This document shows, piece by piece, positions 24,646-32,038 of a DNA stretch of 35,090 bases (the stretch's first letter is position 1; each line of letters opens with the position of its first letter). The position numbers and the translations under genes were made by a program. Location: NCBI GenBank assembly GCA_044353505.1, contig JBILBU010000023.1, positions 1-35,090 on the forward strand, read 5' to 3'. The stretch is from Pollutibacter sp044353505 (lineage in GTDB: Bacteria; Bacteroidota; Bacteroidia; Chitinophagales; Chitinophagaceae). The notes beneath the pieces were generated by a model, which searched no databases, was not told the origin of the DNA, and worked only from the letters and a program-made list of their open reading frames with translations.

Positions 24646-25569
24646 ATGTCACTTCTTGTAGTTGGAACCATGGCCTTTGATGCTATTGAAACTCCGTTTG
24701 GTAAAAGCGATCGCATCATTGGTGGAGCAGCAACTTATATTGCACTGAGCGCTTCCAACTTTGTTTCAACTATTAAGCAGGTTTCAGTTGTTGGGGGAGA
24801 TTTCCCTCAAGAAGAGCTCGATCACCTTGCTTCTAGGGGTGTTATCTTGGAAGGGGTTCAGATCAAAAAAGATGAAAAGTCGTTTTTTTGGTCTGGGAAA
24901 TATCATCTTGACATGAACGAGAGGGATACATTAGAGACTCAGCTCAATGTGCTTGCAGATTTCAATCCAGTTGTTCCTGAGAGTTATCAGGATTGTGAGT
25001 TTGTGATGTTGGGTAATTTGGTGCCAGCCCTACAGCATAGCGTCTTAAAGCAGATGAAAAAAAGGCCCAAGCTTGTTGTTTTGGATACCATGAATTTCTG
25101 GATGGATACCGCTATGGCAGATCTAGAAGAGGTGTTGAAGCATGTTGATGTATTGTTGGTGAATGACAGTGAGGCCCGTCAGTTAAGCGCACAGTACTCT
25201 TTGGTAAAAGCTGCTAAGGTTATTATGGGTATGGGTCCAAAATTCTTGGTTGTAAAAAAAGGCGAACACGGAGCCTTGTTGTTTCATAAGGACAAAGTAT
25301 TTGTGGCACCTGCTCTTCCGCTTGAAGAGGTGTTTGATCCAACCGGAGCCGGTGATACATTTGCCGGAGGTTTTGTTGGCCATCTTGCCAAAACAAAAGA
25401 TATTTCTTTCGACAACATGAAAACAGCGATCATTGTTGGTTCGGCCATGGCCTCTTTTTGTGTTGAAAAGTTTGGCACTACCCGGATGAGAGAAATAACG
25501 AAAGAGGATATCAATACAAGAATTAGCCAGTTTGTTGACTTGGTTAATTTTGAGATTAAGTTGGTGTAG
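24646..25569 (+). CDS. PfkB-family carbohydrate/nucleoside kinase
   Basis: 307 residues from the ATG at 24646; the upstream TTG at 24625 overlaps the -7 box and is rejected. The ribokinase-fold features are the N-terminal GGAATYIALSASNF and the C-terminal DPTGAGDTFAGGFVGHL, which holds the anion hole and the catalytic Asp of GAGD. The phosphate acceptor may be a sugar, a nucleoside or another small alcohol. The short N-terminal half is typical of a Bacteroidota subgroup often labelled just 'sugar kinase'. It converges on the LTD protein gene across a perfect 11-bp hairpin. Confidence 0.85.
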   Translation: MSLLVVGTMAFDAIETPFGKSDRIIGGAATYIALSASNFVSTIKQVSVVGGDFPQEELDHLASRGVILEGVQIKKDEKSFFWSGKYHLDMNERDTLETQLNVLADFNPVVPESYQDCEFVMLGNLVPALQHSVLKQMKKRPKLVVLDTMNFWMDTAMADLEEVLKHVDVLLVNDSEARQLSAQYSLVKAAKVIMGMGPKFLVVKKGEHGALLFHKDKVFVAPALPLEEVFDPTGAGDTFAGGFVGHLAKTKDISFDNMKTAIIVGSAMASFCVEKFGTTRMREITKEDINTRISQFVDLVNFEIKLV

Positions 25570-25575
25570 ATGAAT

Positions 25576-25605
25576 ATCGCTTATCATCTCACATTGATAA
25601 GCGAT
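25576..25605. terminator. Hairpin between convergent pfkB and LTD genes
   Basis: ATCGCTTATCA (25576-25586) and TGATAAGCGAT (25595-25605) form a perfect 11-bp stem with an 8-nt loop. It begins 7 nt after the kinase stop and ends 16 nt before the LTD gene's stop codon. There is no T run on either side, so it may protect 3' ends or assist termination rather than act as a classical intrinsic terminator. Confidence 0.55.
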
Positions 25606-25620
25606 CATTGTTAAGGCCTA

Positions 25621-27318
25621 CTATTTAATTGCTATTATCTTTTTTACTCTTCTGATTTCCCCGGTAAGATTTAAAGTCTCGGCATATATAATGTATATTC
25701 CTGAGGGCGGCTTTTGATTTTTTCTATCAAGACCATTCCATGTGATAGACCCACTTGTTCCACACAATTGGTTGTTTGCAATTGTCGTAATTAATCGTCC
25801 ATTATAGTCATACAACGCAATTGTGATGAGGGTTCCTTGATGCTGGAAACTGTATGCTATATTCAATAGGTCATCAATCCCGTCGTTATTTGGACTTATC
25901 ATTTCTGGCGATAGCTTGATTTCTTGATCAGTGTTTTCAGTAGAAACATATTGTGAATTTTTTCTAGTGGGCGTTGCATAATTATTCGTTGAGGATGCGG
26001 AATGCCAGTTGTTGGGGTTAGACGATGAATTGAATGTATTTATTCGTTCTAGCGAAACACCCGCATGATTTTTCAGTAACGGGAAATGCATATTTTCCGA
26101 GTAGGTCATCTCATCGAGGATTCTACCCTGTTTGTCTAGGATGATAATATTACCCTTGTCGTCTGGCATTGAAGGCATTGTATTCATCTGGAGTAGTTGC
26201 ACAGCGCTTGTGGCCCATGTTCGGCTTAAATAGCCAGTATCGGTGGTGAGCACAATATATTCGTCGGGAAAAATATTAAAGTGGTCCTTGCTTGCTTGGT
26301 ATGCTGTATTCGAGGGAGTTCCATTTATATTCTTGGCAGTGAGAAACACTTCTTTTGCATCGATAACTGAATTGCTTTTGTTGTAAATTTCGATAAAGTC
26401 GGCACCTCCTGTTTCGGGATTAAATAATATTTCATTAAGTATTAGATCCTCTTTTTCTGGCTGCTTAATAAGTCCAGTTTTTATTTTCATGCTATCCACT
26501 ACTGCTTGATTGCAGTGGCCGATATTTTTCACATTAAGTTGATAAATTTTATTTGATTCTAAAGGCAGTGCAAGTTGAATGGATACTTCTTTAAACAACG
26601 GGGGAAGTGCATTGGCGGATTCAATATTTATATTGTTGTCTGATAGGCTATATTTCTGTATGCTTGATAGGGATCCACTATCAGCTCCTTTATTCAGTTG
26701 CAGTAATAAGGTATTGGGATTGATAGCAATACATTGAGTAGCATCAATTTTTTCAATCGGTTGATTTTTCTTGTTGATACTGTTTTCATTTCCCGGGGTT
26801 CCTCCTAGATTGTTTATGCTGGCTTTCCAATTTTTAGGATCACAAGCTTTCAAGGGATCAATCATCTCCAGCGCCCATCCTCCTTCTGATTTTACTGGGT
26901 TGTCAAACAATGATTGATCATACTCAACACCATGTATTGTTTTGCCTGTTGGGTCTTTAAGTGCGATTGTTCCACCTTCATTTCCCAGTGTAGGGAACGA
27001 GCTTAGTCCGATTGTTTTATTCGGGGCATTAAAGGCAGCTGTCTGTGTTTTTGAACAAAGAATAACCATACTGTCTGGTTGCAGCAGGTAGGATATATTC
27101 ACCAGAGCCGATGTATTTCCGTTGTCTATTCGCCATTTTGCCAGTTGAACAGGTCGATTGGAAATATTTTTAAGCTCAATGAACTCGGTGTTGGGAAGTC
27201 CTACAACGGGCGATGGATCGGCCAGGATCTCATTGATAACCACTGAATATCTTGCTGTTTGAGCTGAACTGATGCCGGTAATTATACAGCAGATCATACA
27301 TAACACACATTTGTTCAT
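25621..27318 (-). CDS. Secreted lamin-tail-domain protein with gliding/T9SS-type C-terminal domain
   Basis: 565 residues. The signal peptide spans ~1-20. Two lamin-tail (LTD) domains are visible. The first is near residues 25-135 (VVINEILADPSP..., then EFIELKNIS and WRIDNG). The second is near 290-430 (LILNEILFNPETGGADFIEIYNKS...). The final ~95 residues start at SPEMISPNNDGIDDLLNIAY and contain ITIALYDYNGRL, WNGLDRK and PSGIYIIYAE, the gliding-motility-associated/CHU-type C-terminal domain of T9SS cargo. The protein is therefore likely exported to the cell surface. Bacterial LTD domains are often found with nucleases or calcium-binding modules; no catalytic domain is seen here. Confidence 0.85.
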   Translation of the reverse strand: MNKCVLCMICCIITGISSAQTARYSVVINEILADPSPVVGLPNTEFIELKNISNRPVQLAKWRIDNGNTSALVNISYLLQPDSMVILCSKTQTAAFNAPNKTIGLSSFPTLGNEGGTIALKDPTGKTIHGVEYDQSLFDNPVKSEGGWALEMIDPLKACDPKNWKASINNLGGTPGNENSINKKNQPIEKIDATQCIAINPNTLLLQLNKGADSGSLSSIQKYSLSDNNINIESANALPPLFKEVSIQLALPLESNKIYQLNVKNIGHCNQAVVDSMKIKTGLIKQPEKEDLILNEILFNPETGGADFIEIYNKSNSVIDAKEVFLTAKNINGTPSNTAYQASKDHFNIFPDEYIVLTTDTGYLSRTWATSAVQLLQMNTMPSMPDDKGNIIILDKQGRILDEMTYSENMHFPLLKNHAGVSLERINTFNSSSNPNNWHSASSTNNYATPTRKNSQYVSTENTDQEIKLSPEMISPNNDGIDDLLNIAYSFQHQGTLITIALYDYNGRLITTIANNQLCGTSGSITWNGLDRKNQKPPSGIYIIYAETLNLTGEIRRVKKIIAIK

Positions 27319-27370
27319 GAACTAAAACTACTGTGCACTAGGGGGTTCAAAAGGGGGTTAACAACTTTTA

Positions 27371-27402
27371 TTTGGAGGAAATTTCTATCAGTATTAGATT
27401 TG
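27371..27402 (+). promoter_or_regulatory. Promoter of the asd leader transcript
   Basis: TTTG at 27371-27374 and TAGATTTG at 27395-27402, separated by 20 bases. This agrees with the Bacteroidota primary sigma consensus (TTTG at -33, TAnnTTTG at -7) and is the best two-part match I found in the window. Transcription should start near 27409. Confidence 0.65.
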
Positions 27403-27412
27403 CATCCACATC

Positions 27413-27469
27413 ATGATCAAGTTAAAACACATAAAAAAGAGCTGCAAACATTCCCACAAGGAAGGTTAG
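27413..27469 (+). CDS. Putative lysine-rich leader peptide upstream of asd
   Basis: An 18-codon ORF, MIKLKHIKKSCKHSHKEG then TAG. Six of the 18 codons are lysine, including an adjacent AAA-AAG pair at codons 8-9, and three are histidine. It starts only about 4 nt after the predicted transcription start, so it would be translated nearly leaderless. Its last codons overlap a sequence able to pair with the terminator that follows. Since Asd lies on the route to lysine, an attenuator leader peptide is a natural reading. There is no family evidence; the call rests on position and codon content. Confidence 0.4.
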   Translation: MIKLKHIKKSCKHSHKEG

Positions 27470-27524
27470 TTCCATATATGTGTGTCAAATATGTAACAGC
27501 CTTCCACTTTTGGGAGGCTTTTTT
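27460..27524 (+). terminator. Terminator/antiterminator pair in the asd leader (candidate attenuator)
   Basis: Terminator: AGCCTTCC (27496-27503) pairs with GGGAGGCT (27510-27517) across a 6-nt loop, one G-U pair, followed by eight T (27517-27524). Alternative: GGAAGGTT (27460-27467) pairs over 8 bp with the same left arm (27496-27503), one G-U pair, and would prevent the terminator. The antiterminator arm overlaps the stop codon of the small ORF. The terminator ends 32 nt before the asd ATG and follows no upstream plus-strand gene. Confidence 0.6.
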
Positions 27525-27556
27525 TTAACCAAACCCGCAAGGGAAAAAACGTAAAT

Positions 27557-28546
27557 ATGAAAGTTGCAGTCGTTGGAGCAACCGGTCTGGTCGGCACCAA
27601 AATGTTACAGATCTTAGAAGAGAGAAATTTTCCTATCACTGAACTTATTCCAGTTGCCTCTGAGAGGTCTGTTGGTAAAGAGGTTAGTTTTAAGGGTAAA
27701 CAGTATAAGGTGGTTAGCATGCGCGATGCCATCAATATGAAACCTGCGGTAGCCTTGTTTTCAGCAGGGGGCAGCACCTCCCAGGAATGGGCGCCTGAAT
27801 TTGCTGCGGCGGGCATTACAGTAATCGATAATTCATCAGCATGGAGAATGGATCCAACCAAGAAACTTGTTGTACCTGAAATCAATGCCGATGCACTCAC
27901 TGCAGAAGATAAAATTATTGCCAATCCAAACTGCTCGACCATTCAAATGGTTGTTGCACTTAATCCGTTGCACTTGCGTTATAAGATCAAGCGTGTTGTT
28001 GTAAGCACCTACCAGAGTGTTACCGGCACAGGAGTTAAGGCAGTCAATCAATTGATGAATGAAAGAAAAGGCATTAAAGGCGAGATGGCGTATAAATATC
28101 CCATTGATCTCAACGTCATTCCACAGATTGATGTATTTCTTGATAATGGATACACCAAAGAGGAGATGAAAATGGTGAAAGAAACGACGAAGATCATGCG
28201 TGATGAAACCATCCGTGTTACTGCCACTACAGTGCGTATCCCTGTAATGGGGGGTCATAGCGAGAGTGTAAATATTGAGTTTGAGGAAGAGTTTGATTTA
28301 GATGAAGTGAAGGGTATACTTGCTGCAGCTCCTGGGGTTGTGGTGGTGGATGATTTGCCTAATCAACAATATCCGATGCCAATGGATGCTCACGAAAAAG
28401 ATGAGGTATTTGTTGGTCGCCTTCGTAGAGATGAAACGCAGCCAAAGACATTGAACATGTGGATTGTGAGCGATAATTTGCGCAAAGGTGCTGCTACCAA
28501 TGCTGTTCAGATTGCAGAGTATCTTGTAGGGAAGGGATTGATTTAA
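27557..28546 (+). CDS. asd: Aspartate-semialdehyde dehydrogenase
   Basis: 329 residues. The NADP-binding GATGLVG is at residues 7-13. The catalytic Cys126 lies in NPNCST and the acid/base His234 in VMGGHSESVN. The length and the GGSTSQEWAP stretch are normal for bacterial Asd. It reduces aspartyl phosphate to aspartate semialdehyde in the cytoplasm, the branch point to lysine/diaminopimelate, threonine, methionine and isoleucine. It is a single-gene unit with its own promoter and a structured leader containing a terminator, so expression is likely controlled by premature termination. The 3' end faces ligA across a long hairpin. Confidence 0.96.
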   Translation: MKVAVVGATGLVGTKMLQILEERNFPITELIPVASERSVGKEVSFKGKQYKVVSMRDAINMKPAVALFSAGGSTSQEWAPEFAAAGITVIDNSSAWRMDPTKKLVVPEINADALTAEDKIIANPNCSTIQMVVALNPLHLRYKIKRVVVSTYQSVTGTGVKAVNQLMNERKGIKGEMAYKYPIDLNVIPQIDVFLDNGYTKEEMKMVKETTKIMRDETIRVTATTVRIPVMGGHSESVNIEFEEEFDLDEVKGILAAAPGVVVVDDLPNQQYPMPMDAHEKDEVFVGRLRRDETQPKTLNMWIVSDNLRKGAATNAVQIAEYLVGKGLI

Positions 28547-28548
28547 AT

Positions 28549-28625
28549 GTTTAGTTGTTGAGTCGTTTAGTTGTTTAGGTGTGTGGGATTAAACTCAACA
28601 CCTAAACAACTCACCAACTAAACAA
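28549..28625. repeat. Long imperfect inverted repeat with GTTTAGTTG-type units between asd and ligA
   Basis: The left arm (about 28549-28582) is built from repeated GTTTAGTTG / TTGTTTAGGTGT words. The right arm (about 28595-28625) carries the reverse complements (ACACCTAAACAA, CTCACCAACTAAAC). The two arms pair almost fully except for an ~8-base extra unit on the left. It fills nearly the whole gap between two convergent genes, so it may serve as a bidirectional terminator. The simple word structure suggests a dispersed repeat family. Confidence 0.65.
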
Positions 28626-28634
28626 ATCAACATT

Positions 28635-30725
28635 TCACTCTCCTGCGACTAACTTCAAAAATCCATCCTCGTCCAATATCTGTATCGAAGCAATTTTCTT
28701 TGCTTTTTCAAGCTTGGATCCTGCATCTTCTCCAACAACGAGGTAGTTGAGCTTTGAGCTAACGCCAGTGAGTATTTTCCCTCCTTGTGCTTCTGCCATT
28801 GATTCTGCGTCAGACCTTTTTAATTTCATCAGGGTTCCAGTAAATAGAAATGTTTTTCCTTCAAGGGAGCCACCACTGGATTGTTTTTTAATGCTGTGCA
28901 GTTGAAGTCCGGACTCCTCAAGTTGTTTTAGCATTTCAATATTCTCCTCAGCTTTAAAAAACTGATAGATGCTTTCAGCAACTTTTACGCCAACATCTTC
29001 AATCTGTTGCATCTGCTCTTTGTCCATCTTGCTGAGGTCGAGAAGATGATGCACCGACTGAGCAATTGTTTTTGCAGTTGTTTCACCAATATATCTAATG
29101 CCAAGGGCATTGATTAGTCGGTATAGCGGTTGTGATTTTGATTTTTCAATCGCTTCCATCAAGTTGGTGACAGACCTTGCACCCAATCCTTCGATCTGCT
29201 TCAATTGATCATATGGAAGATGATAGATGGATGGGATCTCTTTTATCCATCCCATTTCGTAAAACTTTTTAATACTGGCATCGCCTAGTCCACGGATGTC
29301 CATCGCATCTTTACTCGTAAAATGGATAATTCTTTCTATTACTTGCGACTGGCACTGGATGTTTGGGCATCTCCATACAGCTTCAGCTTCGGGCTTGATG
29401 AGTTTGGTGTTGCAGACCGGACAGTGAGAAGGAAATTTAATTTCTGTCTCGGTTCCATTTCTTAGTTCAGGAAATGATTTTACAATATATGGGATTACAT
29501 CTCCGGCCCGTTCAACCAGCAATGTATCTCCGATGCGAATATCTTTTTCACGGATAAATTCTTCATTGTGTAAAGAAATGGAAGCGACCATTACACCACC
29601 TATATGTACTGGCTGAATTTTTGCAACAGGGGTGATGCTTCCAGTTCTTCCGATTTGAAATTCAACTTGCAATAATTTGCTGGTTGATTGTCTTGCTTTG
29701 AATTTATAGGCAATGGCCCATCGTGGGTGATGGGTTGTCATCCCTAATTTATCCTGCAGTGCAAGTTCATTTACCTTAATTACCAATCCATCAATCTCAT
29801 AGGGGAGTGTATCTCGTTTTTCTTCATATTCCCGACAGAAATCAACAACTGCTTGAATTCCAGTTAAGACTTTCTTTTCATGAACCGGACTTCTAAATCC
29901 AAGTTCCCAGAGCATTTCAAGACTTTTTGAGTGGGAGGGAATCTCTTTTTTAGCATCCTTGTAATGAACATAGGCGATGTGATAAATAAATGCTTCAAGG
30001 TTTCTCTTTCCAACGAGCTTAGCATCTTTCATTCTTAATGATCCAGATGCAGCATTTCGAGGGTTTGCCAGTGGGGGCATATTTTGTTCGAGCAGTTGCT
30101 CATTGAATTTTCTGAAGTTCTCTTTATTCATCAACACCTCTCCACGAATTTCAACTTGTTCAATTCCGTATGTTGAGAATGCGGCTGATAGGGGGATAGA
30201 CTTAATCTGCTTTAGGTTTAAGGTAATGTCTTCGCCCGCAATCCCATCTCCCCTTGTTGCACCCCTCATGAACAGGTCATTTTCATACATGATGGAAATG
30301 CTTGCGCCATCAAATTTAGGCTCAACACAATACGACAAGCTATCTAACCCTGAGAGTTCTCTCGCTTTTCGATCCCATTCCAACAAATCCTCTGCATTGT
30401 AGGAGTTTTCCAACGAAAGCATGGGCACTAGATGCTGAACCGTCTTAAACTGTTTTGTGATTCCTGGTCCAACCCTTTGCGTAGGGGAATCTGGGGTTAT
30501 GAAGGAGGGGTTATTGTCTTCTACCTTTTTAAGGGAGGCGTACAAAAGATCAAACTCAACGTCAGCGATTAGCGGATCGTTCATTACATAATACCTGTTT
30601 TCATGAAAACGGATTACATCCCTTAATAATGCTATGTTTTCCTTTAGAAAATCCTGGTCTCCCGATTGAGCGATGAATTCTTTGCTTTTATCCTGAAAGA
30701 ACACAATGTCTTTACCCTGCTGCAT
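28635..30725 (-). CDS. ligA: NAD-dependent DNA ligase
   Basis: 696 residues with the full LigA layout. The N-terminal Ia domain contains YYVMNDPLIADVEFD. The adenylation domain has Lys137 in EPKFDG. An OB fold follows, then a four-cysteine zinc finger (Cys435, Cys438, Cys453, Cys458), helix-hairpin-helix repeats and a C-terminal BRCT domain (~620-696). It seals nicks during replication and repair using NAD+. The start at 30725 adds about 25 residues before the conserved region, within the normal range. It stands alone on the minus strand. Confidence 0.97.
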   Translation of the reverse strand: MQQGKDIVFFQDKSKEFIAQSGDQDFLKENIALLRDVIRFHENRYYVMNDPLIADVEFDLLYASLKKVEDNNPSFITPDSPTQRVGPGITKQFKTVQHLVPMLSLENSYNAEDLLEWDRKARELSGLDSLSYCVEPKFDGASISIMYENDLFMRGATRGDGIAGEDITLNLKQIKSIPLSAAFSTYGIEQVEIRGEVLMNKENFRKFNEQLLEQNMPPLANPRNAASGSLRMKDAKLVGKRNLEAFIYHIAYVHYKDAKKEIPSHSKSLEMLWELGFRSPVHEKKVLTGIQAVVDFCREYEEKRDTLPYEIDGLVIKVNELALQDKLGMTTHHPRWAIAYKFKARQSTSKLLQVEFQIGRTGSITPVAKIQPVHIGGVMVASISLHNEEFIREKDIRIGDTLLVERAGDVIPYIVKSFPELRNGTETEIKFPSHCPVCNTKLIKPEAEAVWRCPNIQCQSQVIERIIHFTSKDAMDIRGLGDASIKKFYEMGWIKEIPSIYHLPYDQLKQIEGLGARSVTNLMEAIEKSKSQPLYRLINALGIRYIGETTAKTIAQSVHHLLDLSKMDKEQMQQIEDVGVKVAESIYQFFKAEENIEMLKQLEESGLQLHSIKKQSSGGSLEGKTFLFTGTLMKLKRSDAESMAEAQGGKILTGVSSKLNYLVVGEDAGSKLEKAKKIASIQILDEDGFLKLVAGE

Positions 30726-31006
30726 GTTGATTCCTTAAGCCTTAAAAGTAGAATTTCTTTTCTGTCATTGCATTATTGAGATTGTTTTTGTTGCCAGATC
30801 ATTTTTGTGCCCCCACTGTTTTCATAGGTAATCGATCTAATCGGTTGGGCGACGAATCAATTTTTTAGGGGAACACAAGCGGGGATACCTGCGGACGAGG
30901 GGCAGTGAATTTATTACGGGACAAAATATTTATTGAAAATCAATTAGTTATGGAGGCCCTGTAAAAAATATGCCTATTTTTATGCGATTATGCTCAGTCT
31001 TTCCAT
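30726..31006. other. Gene-free part of the ligA-rplM intergenic region
   Basis: About 280 bases with no credible ORF; with the rplM promoter and leader the whole gap is 374 bases. A G-rich block at roughly 30868-30908 stands out from the A+T-rich surroundings and contains a small possible hairpin (GCGGG, GATA loop, CCTGC). The ligA promoter should lie near 30740-30790 on the minus strand; a TACTTTTA -7-like string is present there. I do not recognise an RNA family. Confidence 0.4.
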
Positions 31007-31014
31007 TAACTTTG
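31007..31014 (+). promoter_or_regulatory. Candidate -7 box of the rplM operon (TAACTTTG)
   Basis: Exact TAnnTTTG match followed by C, 86 nt before the rplM ATG. It is the only such match close upstream of the ribosomal operon. The -33 half is weak. Confidence 0.55.
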
Positions 31015-31017
31015 CGC

Positions 31018-31086
31018 TCCCTTTTAAAGAGAAAGGGATGTCCCCGGGATGGCGGGAACATATTTTTAAACCCGGATTTAAATCCG
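31018..31086 (+). promoter_or_regulatory. Structured 5' UTR of rplM, possible ribosomal-protein leader
   Basis: Three foldable elements lie between the promoter and the ATG. TCCCTTT/AAAGGGA (31018-31024 with 31032-31038) has a 7-nt loop. GTCCCCG/CGGGAAC (about 31040-31046 with 31053-31059) has one mismatch. A perfect 14-bp palindrome CGGATTTAAATCCG (31073-31086) ends 13 nt before the start codon. Ribosomal-protein operons are often autoregulated through such leaders; whether this one binds L13 or S9 is unknown. Confidence 0.4.
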
Positions 31087-31099
31087 AAAATAAGTTAAT

Positions 31100-31543
31100 A
31101 TGAGTAAACTACATTTTACCACAAAGCATGCAAATGCAGCTTCCGTTCAACGCAAATGGCACGTTGTAGACGGAACCAATCAAACTGTGGGACGAATCTG
31201 CAGCAAGATCGCTTCAGTTTTACGCGGAAAGAACAAAGCGTATTATTCGCCCCATGTTGATTGCGGAGACTATGTTATCGTTATCAACGCAGAAAAGGTC
31301 GTTTTTACAGGAAACAAATTGAATTACAAGGAATATCAGCACGTGACTGGTTATCCAGGTGGACAAAAAATTGAAATTGCAAAGGATTTGATCAAGCGTC
31401 GTCCGGAGCAAATCGTAGAAAGGGCTGTGAAGGGAATGCTTCCAAAAAACAGGCTCGGTCGCCAAATGATCAAGAAGTTGTTTGTTTATGCAGGCGTGGA
31501 GCATCCACATACCGCGCAACAACCAACTCCTTTCAAATTCTAA
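31100..31543 (+). CDS. rplM: 50S ribosomal protein L13
   Basis: 147 residues with the L13 pattern: WHVVDGTNQTVGRICSKIASVLRGKNK at the start, DCGDYVIVINAEKVVFTGNK, and AVKGMLPKNRLGRQM near the end. It belongs to the large subunit and assembles early. It is the first gene of rplM-rpsI-rpsB-tsf, followed by rpsI after 27 bases. A structured leader precedes it. Confidence 0.97.
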   Translation: MSKLHFTTKHANAASVQRKWHVVDGTNQTVGRICSKIASVLRGKNKAYYSPHVDCGDYVIVINAEKVVFTGNKLNYKEYQHVTGYPGGQKIEIAKDLIKRRPEQIVERAVKGMLPKNRLGRQMIKKLFVYAGVEHPHTAQQPTPFKF

Positions 31544-31570
31544 TTTTAAAACGATTTCAAAAAAATAGTA

Positions 31571-31960
31571 ATGGAAAAACAAAAAAATGGACTTGGTCGT
31601 AGAAAAGAAGCGGTTACCAGGGTTTTCCTTAGTAAGGGAGCTGGTAATATCGTAGTAAACGATCTTGATTACAAGGCATATTTCCCTCAGGTATACCTCC
31701 AAAACCAGGTGGAACTTCCTATCATCGCGGTTGAAGGCGCAGGAAAGTACGATATCAAAATCAATGCTACCGGCGGTGGTAAAAAAGGGCAAGCTGAGGC
31801 ATCAAAGCTCGGAATTGCACGCGCATTGATTTCCCTCAATCCTGAATTTAGGCCTGTTCTAAAAGCAGCTGGACTGCTTAGAAGAGATCCTAGGGGTGTT
31901 GAACGTAAGAAATTCGGTAAGAAGAAAGCAAGAAGAAGCTTCCAGTTCAGCAAACGATAA
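31571..31960 (+). CDS. rpsI: 30S ribosomal protein S9
   Basis: 129 residues, normal length. It contains GRRKEAVTRVFLSKG at the start and the basic C-terminus ERKKFGKKKARRSFQFSKR, whose final Lys-Arg contacts the P-site tRNA. It is the usual partner of rplM and is separated from rpsB by 78 bases without a visible terminator. Confidence 0.97.
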   Translation: MEKQKNGLGRRKEAVTRVFLSKGAGNIVVNDLDYKAYFPQVYLQNQVELPIIAVEGAGKYDIKINATGGGKKGQAEASKLGIARALISLNPEFRPVLKAAGLLRRDPRGVERKKFGKKKARRSFQFSKR

Positions 31961-32038
31961 TGGAATCTCTATTGTTGACAACTCAACGATAGACTGTGTT
32001 CTAACATTTAATCAAGAATTTAAAACATACATTTTACA

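Noticed and set aside
25183..25608. 141-codon antisense frame within the PfkB kinase gene
   Set aside because: It shadows a well-supported gene, and its 5' end lies in the hairpin between convergent genes.
27319..27556. Lysine riboswitch (L box) upstream of asd
   Set aside because: The transcribed leader before the terminator is only about 115 nt and I see no multi-helix L-box core; the small ORF and alternative pairing explain the terminator better.
27836..28258. 140-codon antisense frame within asd
   Set aside because: Opposite a certain gene, with no family resemblance.
30970..31098. 42-codon plus-strand ORF running from upstream of the rplM promoter into its leader
   Set aside because: It would start before the -7 box of rplM, so it would not be on that transcript, and its sequence just reads through the hairpins.
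31220..31792. 190-codon antisense frame across rplM and rpsI
   Set aside because: It lies entirely opposite two certain ribosomal genes and has no recognisable domain; it is a by-product of their codon use.
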